NCBI GenBank assembly: GCA_948474755.1
Contig: CAOLHI010000025.1
Location: forward strand, 1,020,001 to 1,084,000
DNA: 64,000 nucleotides
Source: Ctenosaura bakeri
Lineage: Eukaryota > Chordata > Lepidosauria > Squamata > Iguanidae
Direction: 5' to 3'
The translations under genes and the position numbers were made by a program. Within the stretch, counting starts at the first letter, position 1, and each line of letters begins with the position of its first letter. The notes below the pieces were generated by a model that was not told where the DNA came from, made no database searches, and saw nothing but the letters and a program-made list of their open reading frames with translations. This document shows positions 45,547 through 55,999 of the stretch, in pieces.

Positions 45547-46187
45547 CAGGGGTGTCAGACTCAATTTCGTCTTGGGCCTCATCAGCATTATGGTTGCCCT
45601 CAAAGGGCCGGTTGTATCTATAAGACTATATAAATGTATCTACTCTTTTATTATATCAAATAATTGCTTCTGCATTCGATTATTATTGATTTTAGTAATA
45701 ACTAGCTCCCTGTGCCTCTTTCTGCCCCCCAGACCCTCTCTGTGCCTCCTGCTCCCCTCTGTGCCTCTTTTTCTCCCCCCTTTCCTGTTCCTCTTTCTGC
45801 CCCCCTGTTCCTCTATGTACCCGGTGAGCCCAATCCCCACATTGCAGGCCCCTGGCTACCAGTGTTCTGAAAAGGGGCCCAGCAGCCAGCACTTGCAATC
45901 TTCTACTTCCAACTGCTCCTCTGTCCAAGTCTTGCATGGAGTGTTGCCATGGTAACCTGTAGCAACACTCTGATGGCGAGACTTGGAGGAGCAGTCAGAA
46001 GTAGAATTAGATTGTGAGTGCTGGCTAGTGGGCCTCTCTTCAGAATACCAGCAGCCAGGGGTCCACAATATGGGGATTGGGCTCACCAGGTGGAGGGAGT
46101 GCCACAGCTGCAGGAGAGGTGCGAGGGCCACATGAAACGGCCTGGTGGGCCGGATTCAGCCCACAGGCCTTGCGTTTGATACATGTG
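45547..46187. mobile_element. hAT (Charlie-like) non-autonomous element
   Basis: 641 bp starting CAGGGGTGTCAGACTCAATTT and ending GCGTTTGATACATGTG, perfect 8-bp CTGTAAAG on both sides (45539-45546, 46188-46195). The edges GGGCCGGTTG and GTGGGCCGGATTC are typical of this group. An internal inverted repeat of about 60-75 bp per arm spans 45888-46035. Confidence 0.8.
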
Positions 46188-46199
46188 CTGTAAAGACTG

Positions 46200-46385
46200 C
46201 TAATCCTAGTTTTTTAAAATATATTTTTCAATAAATTTCCATATTTTCTTTAAAAAAAACCCAGAAAATAAATCCCCCCCCAACCCGGCTTCAACATTTC
46301 TGGAAAATGAATACTACTACTGAGCCCACACAAAACATCTCTTCCTTTTCTATCAGACTAGTCATGAACTACAAAATAATTAATG
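46200..46385 (-). mobile_element. probable L1 3' UTR fragment
   Basis: TTTAAAATATATTTTTCAAT with a polypyrimidine/C run and CTGGAAAATGAATACTACTA resembles the L1 3' end at 41925. No coding part remains. Confidence 0.5.
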
Positions 46386-46389
46386 CTAA

Positions 46390-47135
46390 TTTAAGTTCTT
46401 ATAGCATACCCATTAGTGAAGTATGTTTTGTTTGATTGCTTGAAGAATGTGCTTGTAAGGAACAACTTGTTCACCTCACAAAATTCAACCAGTCACTCTT
46501 CTCCTTCATTTCTTGATCCTTGGCCAAATTGTCCTACAATGTTTAGTTCTACTCTGTTTCTTGCATTTGTGTTTCAATTGCCTACGGCAATCACAATGTC
46601 TTATTTTGGTGTGTGATCAATTTCTTCCTGAACTCCAGTGTGGAATCTTTCAGTTTCTTCCTCTTCTGTAGTTGGAACATAGACTTGGGTTATAGTTATA
46701 ACAATAAGCTTTTCCTTATTGCTGTTATTCGGTCAGATTTTGCATTCTATCCCCTGCCTGCTCTTGCTACATCTCTCCTCATTACTAAAGCCACACCATT
46801 CCTTCTTAGATTTTATTTCCTAAGTAAAACCTTGAAAATGTCCTATTCCTGTCCATTTTAGCTCATTCACCGCAAGCATTGTAATGTTTATACATTCTGT
46901 TTCTTATTCGACTGTCTCTAGCTTCCTCAATACATGCTTCTCACATTCCATGTTACTATAATATGTGTTGTGCGGCTTCAGACTTTCCTTCCAACTCTGA
47001 GCAAGTCAACAGCTGAACATCCTTTCAGCTCAAGTCCAATTGCTTCATTAGCCATGGCACAACTTGTCCTCACTATTGTCCCCAATAGTTCCTGGTACAT
47101 TTTGAATTCCCCATGCAATTTCATGGACCCTGGAA
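46390..47135 (-). pseudogene. RTE/Bov-B-like LINE endonuclease fragment
   Basis: Read on the minus strand with stops and frame shifts, the segment gives ITQVYVPTTEEEETERFHTG, EIDHTPK then DIVIAVGN, NIVGQFGQGSRNEGEE, and CEVNKLFL..STFFKQSNKT. The order QVYxPT ... DxVIxxGNxN ... GxxGxGxRNExG ... LxxFCExNxL is that of an APE-type LINE endonuclease. No reverse transcriptase part is present. RTE/Bov-B is my best guess because squamates are rich in it; CR1 or L2 remain possible. Confidence 0.55.
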
Positions 47136-47599
47136 TGAATCATAGAATCATAGAGTTGGAAGAGATCACAGGGACCATCCAGTCCAACTCCCCGCTATGC
47201 AGGAACCCACATCAAAGCACTCCCAACAGATGGCCATCCAGCATCTGCTTAAAAACCTCCAAAGAAGGAGACTCCACCACACAGAGGCAGTGTACCATAA
47301 AGAAAGTCTTTCTAATGTTCAGATGGAATCTCTTTTTCTGAAGTTTGAAGCCATTGCTCCATGTCCTAGTCACTCGAGCAGCAGAAAAAAGGCTTGCTCC
47401 ATCCTCCAGATGACATCCCTTCAAATATTTAAGCAAAACTATCATGTCCCCTGTCAACCTTGTGTTCTCCAGGCGAAACATATCCAGCTCCCTAAGCCAG
47501 TTCACATAGGGCTTCATGGTTTCCAGGCCTTCTACCTTTTTGGTTGCCCTCTTCTGGACACATTCTAGCTTGTCAATATCCTTCATAAAGTGTGTTGCC

Positions 47600-50308
47600 T
47601 TATAATTAAATAACTTAGTATCCAGTCTCCACCTTTTTGCTTCTCTATAATTCTCTATAATAATAGTTATTTAATTATAAGGAGATAGTAAATAAAATAG
47701 AGAAGGAGTGGCAAGAAATTTGGGATATAAACAATAAGGAAGTAACACAAGATGTATTGTGGGATACAATGAAGGCAGTGGTAAGAGGATTATGCATTAA
47801 AGAATCAAGCAAATTAAAGAGACAATTAGGAGAAAAAAAATTAAAATTAGAAAAAGAAATAAAGGAACTAGAGAATGATTATATAATAGATAGAACTAAA
47901 CAGAAATTAATAATATTACAAGCAAAAAGAGATGAATTAGAAAAGATAGAAATGGACGAAGTTCAGAAAAATCTAATATACTTGGAAAGGGAATACTTTG
48001 AATATAGTAATAAAAATTCTAAAATGCTGGCTAAATCAGTACAATCAAAAAAAACTAGAAATATGATTGGCGTAGTTAAAGATAAATTTGGTAAAGAAAA
48101 AAGGTTGATGAAAGAGAAATTAAAAATATTTGAGGAATTTTTTCGAGAATTGTATTCAGCAGAAGATAAATCTTTAGAGAACATAGAGGAGTATATTAAT
48201 GAAAATTGGAAAGTAAGATTAACAGAACAAGATAAAGGATTGATGGAAGAAATGATATCAGAAGAGGAAATAGAAGAAGTAATAAATAATTTAAAAGGAG
48301 GAAAATCACCAGGATTGGATGGACTAGGTCCAGAATATTATAAAACATTTAAAAAAGGTCTAATTCCTAAACTAAAAGTGTTATATAATAGTATATTGAG
48401 GGGTGAAAAAATTCCATTATCATGGAAGCAGTCACTAATAATATTAATTTTAAAACCAAATAAGGATCCTATGGATCCAGGTTCTTATAGACCAATATCT
48501 TTAATAAATCAAGATGCAAAAATCTTGACAGCAATAATGGCGAAGAGGTTAAATAAATTTATTTATAAGTATATACATAAAGATCAATGTGGTTTTATTC
48601 AAGGAAGACAGATGGCAAATTTAATAGGGAAAACGATAAATAAAATAAATATAATGGACAGAGATAAACAAAAAGCTGGAATTTTAGCCCTAGATATATT
48701 TAAAGCCTTTGATTGTGTGGAATGGCCGGCATTAAAAACAATTTTAAATAGAATAGGATTAGGAGAGAGATTTAAAGGGTTAATAAATCAATTGTATTCA
48801 CATAATACATCTGTAGTGATGGTAAATGATGGATTTACAGAACAGATTCAAATAACAAGAGGAACGAGACAAGGATGTCCATTATCTCCAGTTTTATTTG
48901 CAATAGTTATAGAAATGTTAGCGAATGTGATAAGAAATGATGAGAATTTGGAAGGAATTGGAGTTAAGGAAAAAAATAAAATAAGCTTATTTGCAGATGA
49001 CACATTGTTGACAATTAAGGATCCAATTGAAAAGATAGATAGGATAGATAAATATTTAATAGAGTTTGGGGAGAAGACGGGATTAGAAATAAATTGGGCC
49101 AAATCAGAAATAATGTTATTTAATTATACTAAAGAAGAAGTACAAAAATTTATAAGTAGTAAAAGAGGATTACTTAAAATAAAAGAATCAATTAAATATT
49201 TAGGAATAGAGATTACAAAAAATTTACAAGAATTACAGGAAAAAAATTTCAAGAAATTAAGATTAGAAACAAAAAGGAAATTAGAGGACTACAAAAATAT
49301 AAAGCTATCGTGGTTTGGTAGAATAGCAGTGGTAAAAATGAAAATTTTACCTAAAATTAACTTTTTGTTTAGAATGCTACCAATAAAAATATCAGAGGAA
49401 GAATTAAAGGAGTGGCAAAAGATATTAAATAATTTTTGTAATGGAAATAAAAAATCGAGGATTAACAAGAAATATTGGTATAAAAGTCAAAAAGAAGGTG
49501 GCCTGGGACTTCCAAATTTAAAATGGTATTATTATGCAAATCAATTGAGATATATCATAGAGGGGGTTTCAGGAAAGGGTGATTTAGATTGGTTAGAGAT
49601 AGAAGATATGAATATTGAGACAAAATTAGAAAATATAATAGCAAAAAAATGGAAAGCAAATGAAAAATTTCAAATAGAGGAATGGTATAACGAAGTGTGG
49701 AAAATTGCAATTAATGATAAACTAACATGTAGAATTAGGTTTATGAAAGGTTTGGTTAAAGGGAATGATTTTGAAGAAATTTGGAAAATATTTTTGGATA
49801 AAGTTCTGAAAAGAGATAGTAATACTACCCTGTCAAAAGAAGAATGGCAATTTTGGAAAGTGGATTAAATAAAAAGTTGGCTCTGGGGGGTGGGTATTTT
49901 TTAGTTTTAGTTTTGTTTTTCTTTTATGTTGTATATTTTGTAATTCTTAGTAGGTGTGTGTGTTAAACTTGTGATTTATAGATTTAAAAGGATAAGTCAT
50001 GTCAATGTTTTTTTTAAAAAAAAAGTTAAAAGAATTAACAATAGAAATAGATTAAAGGGGATGCGAAAAATATTGAATTAAATGTGAAATTATAATAGTT
50101 GAACAGATTTATAAATTTAAGGGTAAAGGTGCAAAATAACAATGAAAGTTAGTATTGCTTAAGAGAAGAGAAAAAAAAGAAAAAGAAAAAAATTATTTTT
50201 TTTTTAATTCACTATTATGTATATCACATGGTGTTTAATTTTTTTTTCTTGTTTTGTATTTGTGATTTAGTTATATAATTAATAAAAATTTAAAAAAATT
50301 AAAAAAAA
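47600..50308 (+). mobile_element. young L1 LINE with 5' inversion
   Basis: Bounded by perfect 13-bp AAAGTGTGTTGCC (47587-47599 and 50309-50321). It ends in an A-rich tail. 47600-47665 is inverted relative to the rest, as shown by TTATAATTAAATAAC at 47600-47614 against its reverse complement at 47666-47680 and by the L1 codons it encodes when reversed. The 3' UTR is AT-rich, 49869-50308. Confidence 0.9.
47667..49868 (+). CDS. L1 ORF2 reverse transcriptase, 5'-truncated, open
   Basis: Encodes the polymerase half of L1 ORF2, which copies L1 RNA at nicked target DNA. There is no native start: the frame is open from the inversion junction, and the first ATG (47757) is internal, giving 703 codons to TAA at 49866. 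Numbered from that ATG: KSPGLDG near 181, SYRPISLI near 243, motif A LALDIFKAFD near 311-320, TRGTRQGCPLSPVLF near 367-381, catalytic FADD at 412-415 (the usual Y is F), and KEGGLGLPNLKWYYY near 580. After LDWLEIEDMN the frame passes directly to KKWKANEKFQIEEWYN, so the usual cysteine-rich segment seems to be missing without breaking the frame. The endonuclease domain is also missing. No stops interrupt the 2.2 kb, so the insertion is young. Confidence 0.9.
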   Translation, partial: LFNYKEIVNKIEKEWQEIWDINNKEVTQDVLWDTMKAVVRGLCIKESSKLKRQLGEKKLKLEKEIKELENDYIIDRTKQKLIILQAKRDELEKIEMDEVQKNLIYLEREYFEYSNKNSKMLAKSVQSKKTRNMIGVVKDKFGKEKRLMKEKLKIFEEFFRELYSAEDKSLENIEEYINENWKVRLTEQDKGLMEEMISEEEIEEVINNLKGGKSPGLDGLGPEYYKTFKKGLIPKLKVLYNSILRGEKIPLSWKQSLIILILKPNKDPMDPGSYRPISLINQDAKILTAIMAKRLNKFIYKYIHKDQCGFIQGRQMANLIGKTINKINIMDRDKQKAGILALDIFKAFDCVEWPALKTILNRIGLGERFKGLINQLYSHNTSVVMVNDGFTEQIQITRGTRQGCPLSPVLFAIVIEMLANVIRNDENLEGIGVKEKNKISLFADDTLLTIKDPIEKIDRIDKYLIEFGEKTGLEINWAKSEIMLFNYTKEEVQKFISSKRGLLKIKESIKYLGIEITKNLQELQEKNFKKLRLETKRKLEDYKNIKLSWFGRIAVVKMKILPKINFLFRMLPIKISEEELKEWQKILNNFCNGNKKSRINKKYWYKSQKEGGLGLPNLKWYYYANQLRYIIEGVSGKGDLDWLEIEDMNIETKLENIIAKKWKANEKFQIEEWYNEVWKIAINDKLTCRIRFMKGLVKGNDFEEIWKIFLDKVLKRDSNTTLSKEEWQFWKVD

Positions 50309-50544
50309 AAAGTGTGTTGCCCAGAATTGGACACAGTATCCCGATGCTGATGGTGATATTGGCCTGGCTGCTGTTTTCAGTATTCTTCGTCTACCCTTGG
50401 AGGTGTGGAAGGTGGTTACATGGGACTTTTCCAGGTGGTGAGGAATCCTTTGGGTATGGGCCCAGAGAGCTCAATTATGCAATCCACAGCTAGTTGCTGT
50501 GAAAAATTTGTTTGGTGCTTCAAGGAAAAAGTTGGTTGTTTGGA

Positions 50545-50862
50545 ATCATAGAATAATTGAATTAGAAGAGACCACAGGGACTGACCATTCAGTCTAACCC
50601 CTTGCCATTCAGAAGCACACATTAAAGTACGCCCAACAGATGGCCATCCAGCCTCTGCTTAAAAACCTCCAAAGAAGGAGATTCCACCACACCCTATGGA
50701 GGCAGCATATTCCACTGCTGGATAGCTCTGACTGTCAGGAAGTTCTTCCGGGGGTTCAGGTGGAATCTCCTTTCCTGCAGCTTGAATCCATTGCTCCTTG
50801 TCCTAGTCTCTGGAGCAGCGGAAAATAAGCCCGCTCCCTCCTTGACATGACATCCCTTCAAA
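50545..50862 (-). mobile_element. CR1 LINE 3' end
   Basis: AATCATAGAATAATTGAATT then AGAGACCACAGGGACTGACC, and CAGGTGGAATCTCCTTTCCT inland. Minus orientation, 3' end at the left. Confidence 0.8.
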
Positions 50863-50939
50863 TGGAGGGGAAGACATTCAACCCCCTCCCCCAGTTATGC
50901 TGGGGATACTAAGCCCTCCCCTTGAAATGACCAGACAAA

Positions 50940-51131
50940 GGCCATTTCTGTTATAGCGCTATGATTCCACTTTCCTTGTCCTATGAAATCCTGGGGTTTG
51001 CAGGTTAGGGAGGGGCCTTTAGAATTCTCAACCAGAGAACTTTTTGGCCTCAGTAAACTACAAACCCCAGAATTCCACAGGGTGTTGAAAGTTGAATAAT
51101 AAGATTATAACAGCATAGTGCAGAAATGGCC
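50940..51131. mobile_element. foldback MITE with short left-arm deletion
   Basis: GCCATTTCTGTTATAGCGCT lacks the GCACTAGACT segment; the right arm GCATAGTGCAGAAATGGCC is full. AAA lies on both sides. Confidence 0.75.
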
Positions 51132-51734
51132 AAAATTGGATCACCGAGACTCTTAAGGTAGTTGAGCCCCCACAGGAATTATTAGAAGTGCAATTACATT
51201 AAGCACAAAATTATTAAGACAACTGTTGTAGTTGAGTCTTCTCAGAACAAAGAGAGACCACATGTAATCTTTGCTATACACATTTGCTTGGCACTAAGCG
51301 ACATTGAACAGACCGAGTGATCTTCTAAGAAATATCAACCATGACCCCCAGATCCTTTGGTCAGTTCTTGCCAGCTCATCAGTAGATATGTGAGCTCGGA
51401 ATATTTTTTGCATTTGGGAAGCTCAATTGCACAGGAGTTCTCTCAGTATTGAATCCTGTCGCCACAGAGATTTGGCACCAGGAGAGCTCAAAGAGCAGTA
51501 GAAGAAGGCTGTAAAACAGAGAGGCAACTTGCCATTCCATAGCCATTTTGCACTGGGTGGCCCAATTGCAACATAGGTAGAAATACATCTGGGAGACAAA
51601 AAGGGAAGAGGTGTGCGTGCGGAGTGACTGTACACACCCATTTCTAACATCACAAGTGCCATATTTTTGTGTTTTTAATGCATGGTTTTGTAGTACATAA
51701 AGTTAAATTTTTTAAAAAAAAACCCAAGCCTTTC
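51132..51734. other. no gene seen
   Basis: Single-copy-looking. A CR1-unlike fragment ATGACCCCCAGATCCTTTGGTCAG near 51340 is too short to classify. Confidence 0.4.
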
Positions 51735-51940
51735 CAGCTAATAGCAAACCTAAGGTAAATATATTGTGGGATTTTCTTGGCAAGATTTATCAAGAGGTAG
51801 TTTTCCATTGGCCTCCTCTGAGGCTGAGAGAGTGGGACTTGCCCTTGGTCACCCAATGGGTTTCTATGACTGAGCAGGGATTTGAACTTGGGTCACTCAG
51901 AATTCAGCACTCAAACCAGTGTCCCATGCTGGCATTGTCT
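51735..51940 (-). mobile_element. CORE-type SINE fragment
   Basis: TTTTCTTGGCAAGATTTATC, CCTCTGAGGCTGAGAGAGTG, GGTCACCCAATGGGTTTCTA and GAGCAGGGATTTGAACTTGG are the reversed core and B-box parts. Confidence 0.7.
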
Positions 51941-52516
51941 TTGTCATTGGCAAGGTGGCCACGTTACTCTCCACTCCTAATTCCAGGTTTTGCATCAGGA
52001 GATTCTCTATAACCCAAGATTTATAGATATATTTATTTTATGTTTTCTTCAAGCGTGTGTGCAGTTCTGTTTTCTTCTAGCATGTCTCCTCCGCTGCTTT
52101 TCCCTACTCCCTCCCATTCTAAGCAGATGAAATGCCTTGCTTAAATCTTAGCTTCCAGCGGTAAAAGCTTTATAATAAAATAAGCTGCTATTTTTGGTCC
52201 CATTCTTTGGCCTTGGACCCTGGCAGCCCCGGGAAGAAGTTCCTTCCTCTGAGAATAGAGAAACTGAATCTGGCCTGCGGCTGGAAGAGATATCCCATTC
52301 TTGCTTTATTCTGATCCTGTCATTTATTCTAATCCTCCCCAAACCCTGCAACTTCTTCCCCATTTTAAGCATCTGTTGTTGAAGAACGGCTAGAGATACT
52401 ATTTTTCCTCCACCCTCTTTTGTTGTTTTGGACTTGCTTCCCTAGACTTGCCCTTATTTGCCTCTACGGAGGTCATGAATGCATTTGTGCACCAGGGTGG
52501 TGGGTACAAAGAGCAG
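51941..52516. other. no gene seen
   Basis: No repeat or domain recognised. Confidence 0.4.
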
Positions 52517-52837
52517 AATCATAGAATCATAGAAAGGTAGAGTTGGAAGAGACCCCAGGGGCCATCCAGTCCAACCCACTCCCATGCAGGAACACATATC
52601 AGAGCACTCCCGACAAATGGCCATCCAGCCTCTGCTTAAAAACCTCCAAAGAAGGAGACTCCACTACACTCTGAGGCAGCACATTCCACTGCTGGGCAGC
52701 ATTGACCATCAGGAAGTTCTTCCTGAGGTTCAAGTGGAATCTCCTTTCCTGCAGCTTGAATCCATTGCTCCTTGTCCTGGTCTCTGGAGCAGCAGAAAAC
52801 AAGCCCTCTCCCTCCTCTACATGGCATCCCTTCAAAA
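52517..52837 (-). mobile_element. CR1 LINE 3' end
   Basis: AGAATCATAGAATCATAGAA at the left is the reversed CR1 terminal repeat. The minus frame reads [20 protein letters not shown] and [20 protein letters not shown]. Confidence 0.9.
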
Positions 52838-53564
52838 GAAGAGAAGGAGAGTTACAGTGTTGGGCTTCATTGCTCTTTTCAGGGGCTGAAAGACCACACA
52901 CTCAAGTTATCTGTGGTTGCTGCTTTGTTTTTGCCTTCCAGATGTGACTCTGCGAAGTTACTCAGATGGCACCGAGATCCTCCAAAAGCAGCCAGCACTT
53001 TTGCATACCCAGGAGAGGGCTTTCAGTTTTTCCAGCTAGGAAAGTGCTGCTGAACAAGGAGGCACATCTATCCTTAATGCAGGTGGCATTCAACATCTCT
53101 TGTGTGCACAGACACTATCAGGGCAGAACTTTGGGGAGCAGACCTCCAAGACCCCACTCAGCAGAATTATCAGGGAGGCCTTTCAGCAGCAAAAATGGCT
53201 TGTCACACTTTAAAGAAGTAAAGTTGTATAAATAGAGCTTCCCCATCATAAAACCAGGAGTGTGGGAATCTAAAATTACCTAACGGTTCTTTGGACTGGA
53301 GCTCTTCCGTTGTCCTGCTTGCGTATGTTTCCCTACAGAAATGGTTGAACCTTTTTGTCTGATGTGGAACATCAGCATGCAGTGAAGGGTTGCAGGAGCA
53401 GGAGTTGTACCTGCAGTGCCATTGCACAGGTATATGTTCATTTCAAGGTGCATTTGGTTGCCCAAAATTACCACTCCACATAAAGAGTCCTGTAACACAA
53501 TCAATGTGAACTCCACGTACACCCTTGATGTGGGACTTCAGTCCATGTGTTGTGTTGTTTCTAC
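52838..53564. other. no gene seen
   Basis: Single-copy-looking DNA, frames under 100 codons with no domain. Confidence 0.45.
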
Positions 53565-53925
53565 AGAATCACAGAATCAGAGAGATGGAAGAAACCACAA
53601 GGGCCATTGAATCCAACCCCCTGCCATGCAGGAACACAAAATCAAAGCATTCCCTCTGTTTAAAAACTTCCAAAGAAGGAGACTCCACCACACTCCCAGG
53701 CAATGTATTCCACTGTTGAACTGCTCTTACCATCAGAATATTCTTCCTAAAGTTTAGATGGAATCTCTTTTCCTGTAGTTCGAACCCATTGGTCCATGTT
53801 CTAGTCTCTGAATCAGCAGAAAACAGTTTGCTCCATCTTCCATATGACATTCTTTCAAATATTTAAACATGGCTATCGTGCCACCTCTTAACCTTCTCTT
53901 CTCCAGGCTAAACATATCCAGCTCC
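53565..53925 (-). mobile_element. CR1 LINE 3' end
   Basis: AGAATCACAGAATCAGAGAG at the left; the minus frame reads TNGFELQEKRFHLNFRKNIL and [20 protein letters not shown]. Confidence 0.85.
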
Positions 53926-54319
53926 TCAAATGCATAAAACTGTATCTTTTCTCCCTTCCTTTTTATTTGCATCTTGTTCATTATCCTCCATCACTTTCAA
54001 GAGTAGCACAGTATTTCCCAAAGGGAAATCTCCAAAAATATCAAGAGGTGCGAAGTCCTCCTGTCTGGCCACCTGGCCACTGACTTCATGGAGACAAAGC
54101 AATCTGGCATCACATGGATGCTGATCCTTCAGAACAAGGAAAATTTGGAGCCAGCAGATTTTACAGGAGATCTCACTGATATTTTAACTATTCTATGCTA
54201 TGGAATTCTGGTTTTCATAGTTTAATGAAGCACTGGAGCCCTTTGACTGAGAATTCCCGTTGCTCCTCATGAACTGCCAATCCCAGGATTCTATAGGATG
54301 AAACCATGGCAGTTAAAAT

Positions 54320-55775
54320 TGTTGGGAGTTACTTTGGGGGAAATGCTATGAAAGCTAAAACTGTTAGAAATCAACCTTCTTTTTGCAGATTAGCAGAAAA
54401 AGCTTATCCCAATCTTTGTGTGGCTTCCCTGAACTGAGACTGACTTACAAATCAAAACAGGGCAGGCAGTTTCTGGTTACAAACTTAGAAAAGTTTACTA
54501 ATAAATTTTACAATTACATATGCATTGGAGAGCCTAGATCCTAACTAGCTAACAAAAGGTTTAGGTAAGATAGTAGCTTCATTCTTAACTTACCATCTTC
54601 TTGGTGGAGAGGTGAAACATGGACAGAGGGAAGGAAGTAGAAGCAAAAAGGCAAAGTGAGAGAGGTCTGAGAAATGGAGTCTTTTATATAAAACCAATGC
54701 TCCAGGGGCTATCCTGGATCACATGGTCTGGTCACTTAGATATCACAGCCATGCATTTGAATAATACAAAGAGCAAGGGTGAGGCTTTAGGTGAGAAGGT
54801 GTGACCCTGTATGTTGGGGTCCTGGGAGGGGCGCCCAAATAACCAAATAAAAACACAAGATGGGGAAATTAAGCTCGAGCACTCTCTTAAGCTAATGAGA
54901 GGCAGGGTAACTTTAGCTGAGATCTTTCACCCTATGTATACAGCGTCAGGTCAGAGAGCAGCTAGACAAGGTTTTAAAGTAACAAATAATATTTTATTGA
55001 AGACAAGCAACACGAAAGACAAGACATACACTAGCTAACTGAGAAATAGAAATGGAGGGCTTTGGGGAATGGGTAATACAAGACCTGGTCTTGTAGTCCT
55101 GGAGAGAAGAGGAGGTTGCGGGGAAGGAAGCTCAGCGTAGTTTGCTGAGGGGAGTTCACTGGACAAACTGACAGCAAGGTGGGATGGAAGTCCAAAGTGT
55201 TCCGAGGTAGTCCCGAAAATGGGGACTTTTTATAGGGTGGATTTTACCTACAGGCTATGCCATGCTCAGTGAGAACAAAGGAAATTTGGAGCTGGACAAA
55301 GGAGATGGAAACGGTCAAGTTTTGCATGATGGGCTTAGCACTTGATGACAATAGTATGGCCAGTGCATAAATGGCTCAATATAAAGGAATGGCTCAGCAC
55401 CTGGCCGTGCATCTTTGTAAATACTCGTGCTGAGCAAAGCCGGTTTGCAAGAAGGTTTTTCCCTAAAGCATCAGAGAGGCTTAAGTTACCTGCCTGCCTG
55501 AGGTTTGGAATGTACAACCATTAATGGACGCACCCAATACGTGCGTGTACGGAGGACCTCTGCAAACACGTGGAGTAGGGTGGCAAAGAAAGGTCAAGTA
55601 AGGCCAAACTATTTGATATCAAATGGACATCTAGTTCTCTCATCAGACATATCATAACTGTGATAACAAAGGCAGAAGACTATGACATACAAAGGAAAAA
55701 TAGACTCTGTGCTAGCTAAGCCCCATATGCCCTAGAACAAGAGCGGGGAAGAGAGAATGCTGGAATTTTCCAACA
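54320..55775 (-). mobile_element. solo LTR, family A, split by a family B LTR
   Basis: TGTTGGGAGTTACTTTGGGG to GGAATTTTCCAACA, with AAAAT/AAAGT flanks. It matches 678-1286 before and after the 54800-55668 insertion (GGCTTTAGGTGAGAAGG | AAGGCAGAAGACTATG). Confidence 0.8.
54800..55668 (-). mobile_element. solo LTR, family B, inside an LTR
   Basis: 869 bp from TGTGACCCTG to CTGTGATAACA, perfect 4-bp AAGG on both sides (54796-54799, 55669-55672). TATAAAAAGTCCCC on the minus strand near 55221-55234 and AATAAAATATT near 54987. Confidence 0.85.
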
Positions 55776-55808
55776 AAAGTGGAATAATAGCCCTCTAATT
55801 TTGCAGTG

Positions 55809-55999
55809 AGAGCCAGTGTGATGCAGTGATTTGAGCACCGGACTACAACCTTAGAGACATGGGTTCAATTCCAGGCTTGACCATGGAAAGCCACTGGCGG
55901 CCTTGGACACATCACAGACTCTCAGCCCCAGAAAACCCCATGATAAGTTCACCTTAGGGCCCCCGTAACTCAAAAATGACTTGAAAGCACGCAACAACA
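55809..55999 (+). mobile_element. CORE-type tRNA SINE, nearly full length
   Basis: A-box region GAGCCAGTGTGATGCAGTG, B box GGGTTCAATTCC, a short core with a deletion, and the tail AATGACTTGAAAGCACGCAAC followed by (CAA)n. Confidence 0.8.

Larger units (their letters stand above)
47140..50345 (-). mobile_element. CR1 LINE fragment split by the L1 insertion
   Basis: Minus frame 47212-47586: [62 protein letters not shown]1 sequence resumes at 50309 (GTTGCCCAGAATTGGACACA) after the L1. Confidence 0.85.
54183..55810. mobile_element. degraded foldback MITE split by LTRs
   Basis: The left part has TGCTATGGAATTCTGGTTTTC, ACTGAGAATTCCCGTTGC and CCCAGGATTCTATAGGATG; the right part resumes at 55776 with AAAGTGGAATAATAGCCCTC. 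Old and mutated. Confidence 0.55.
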
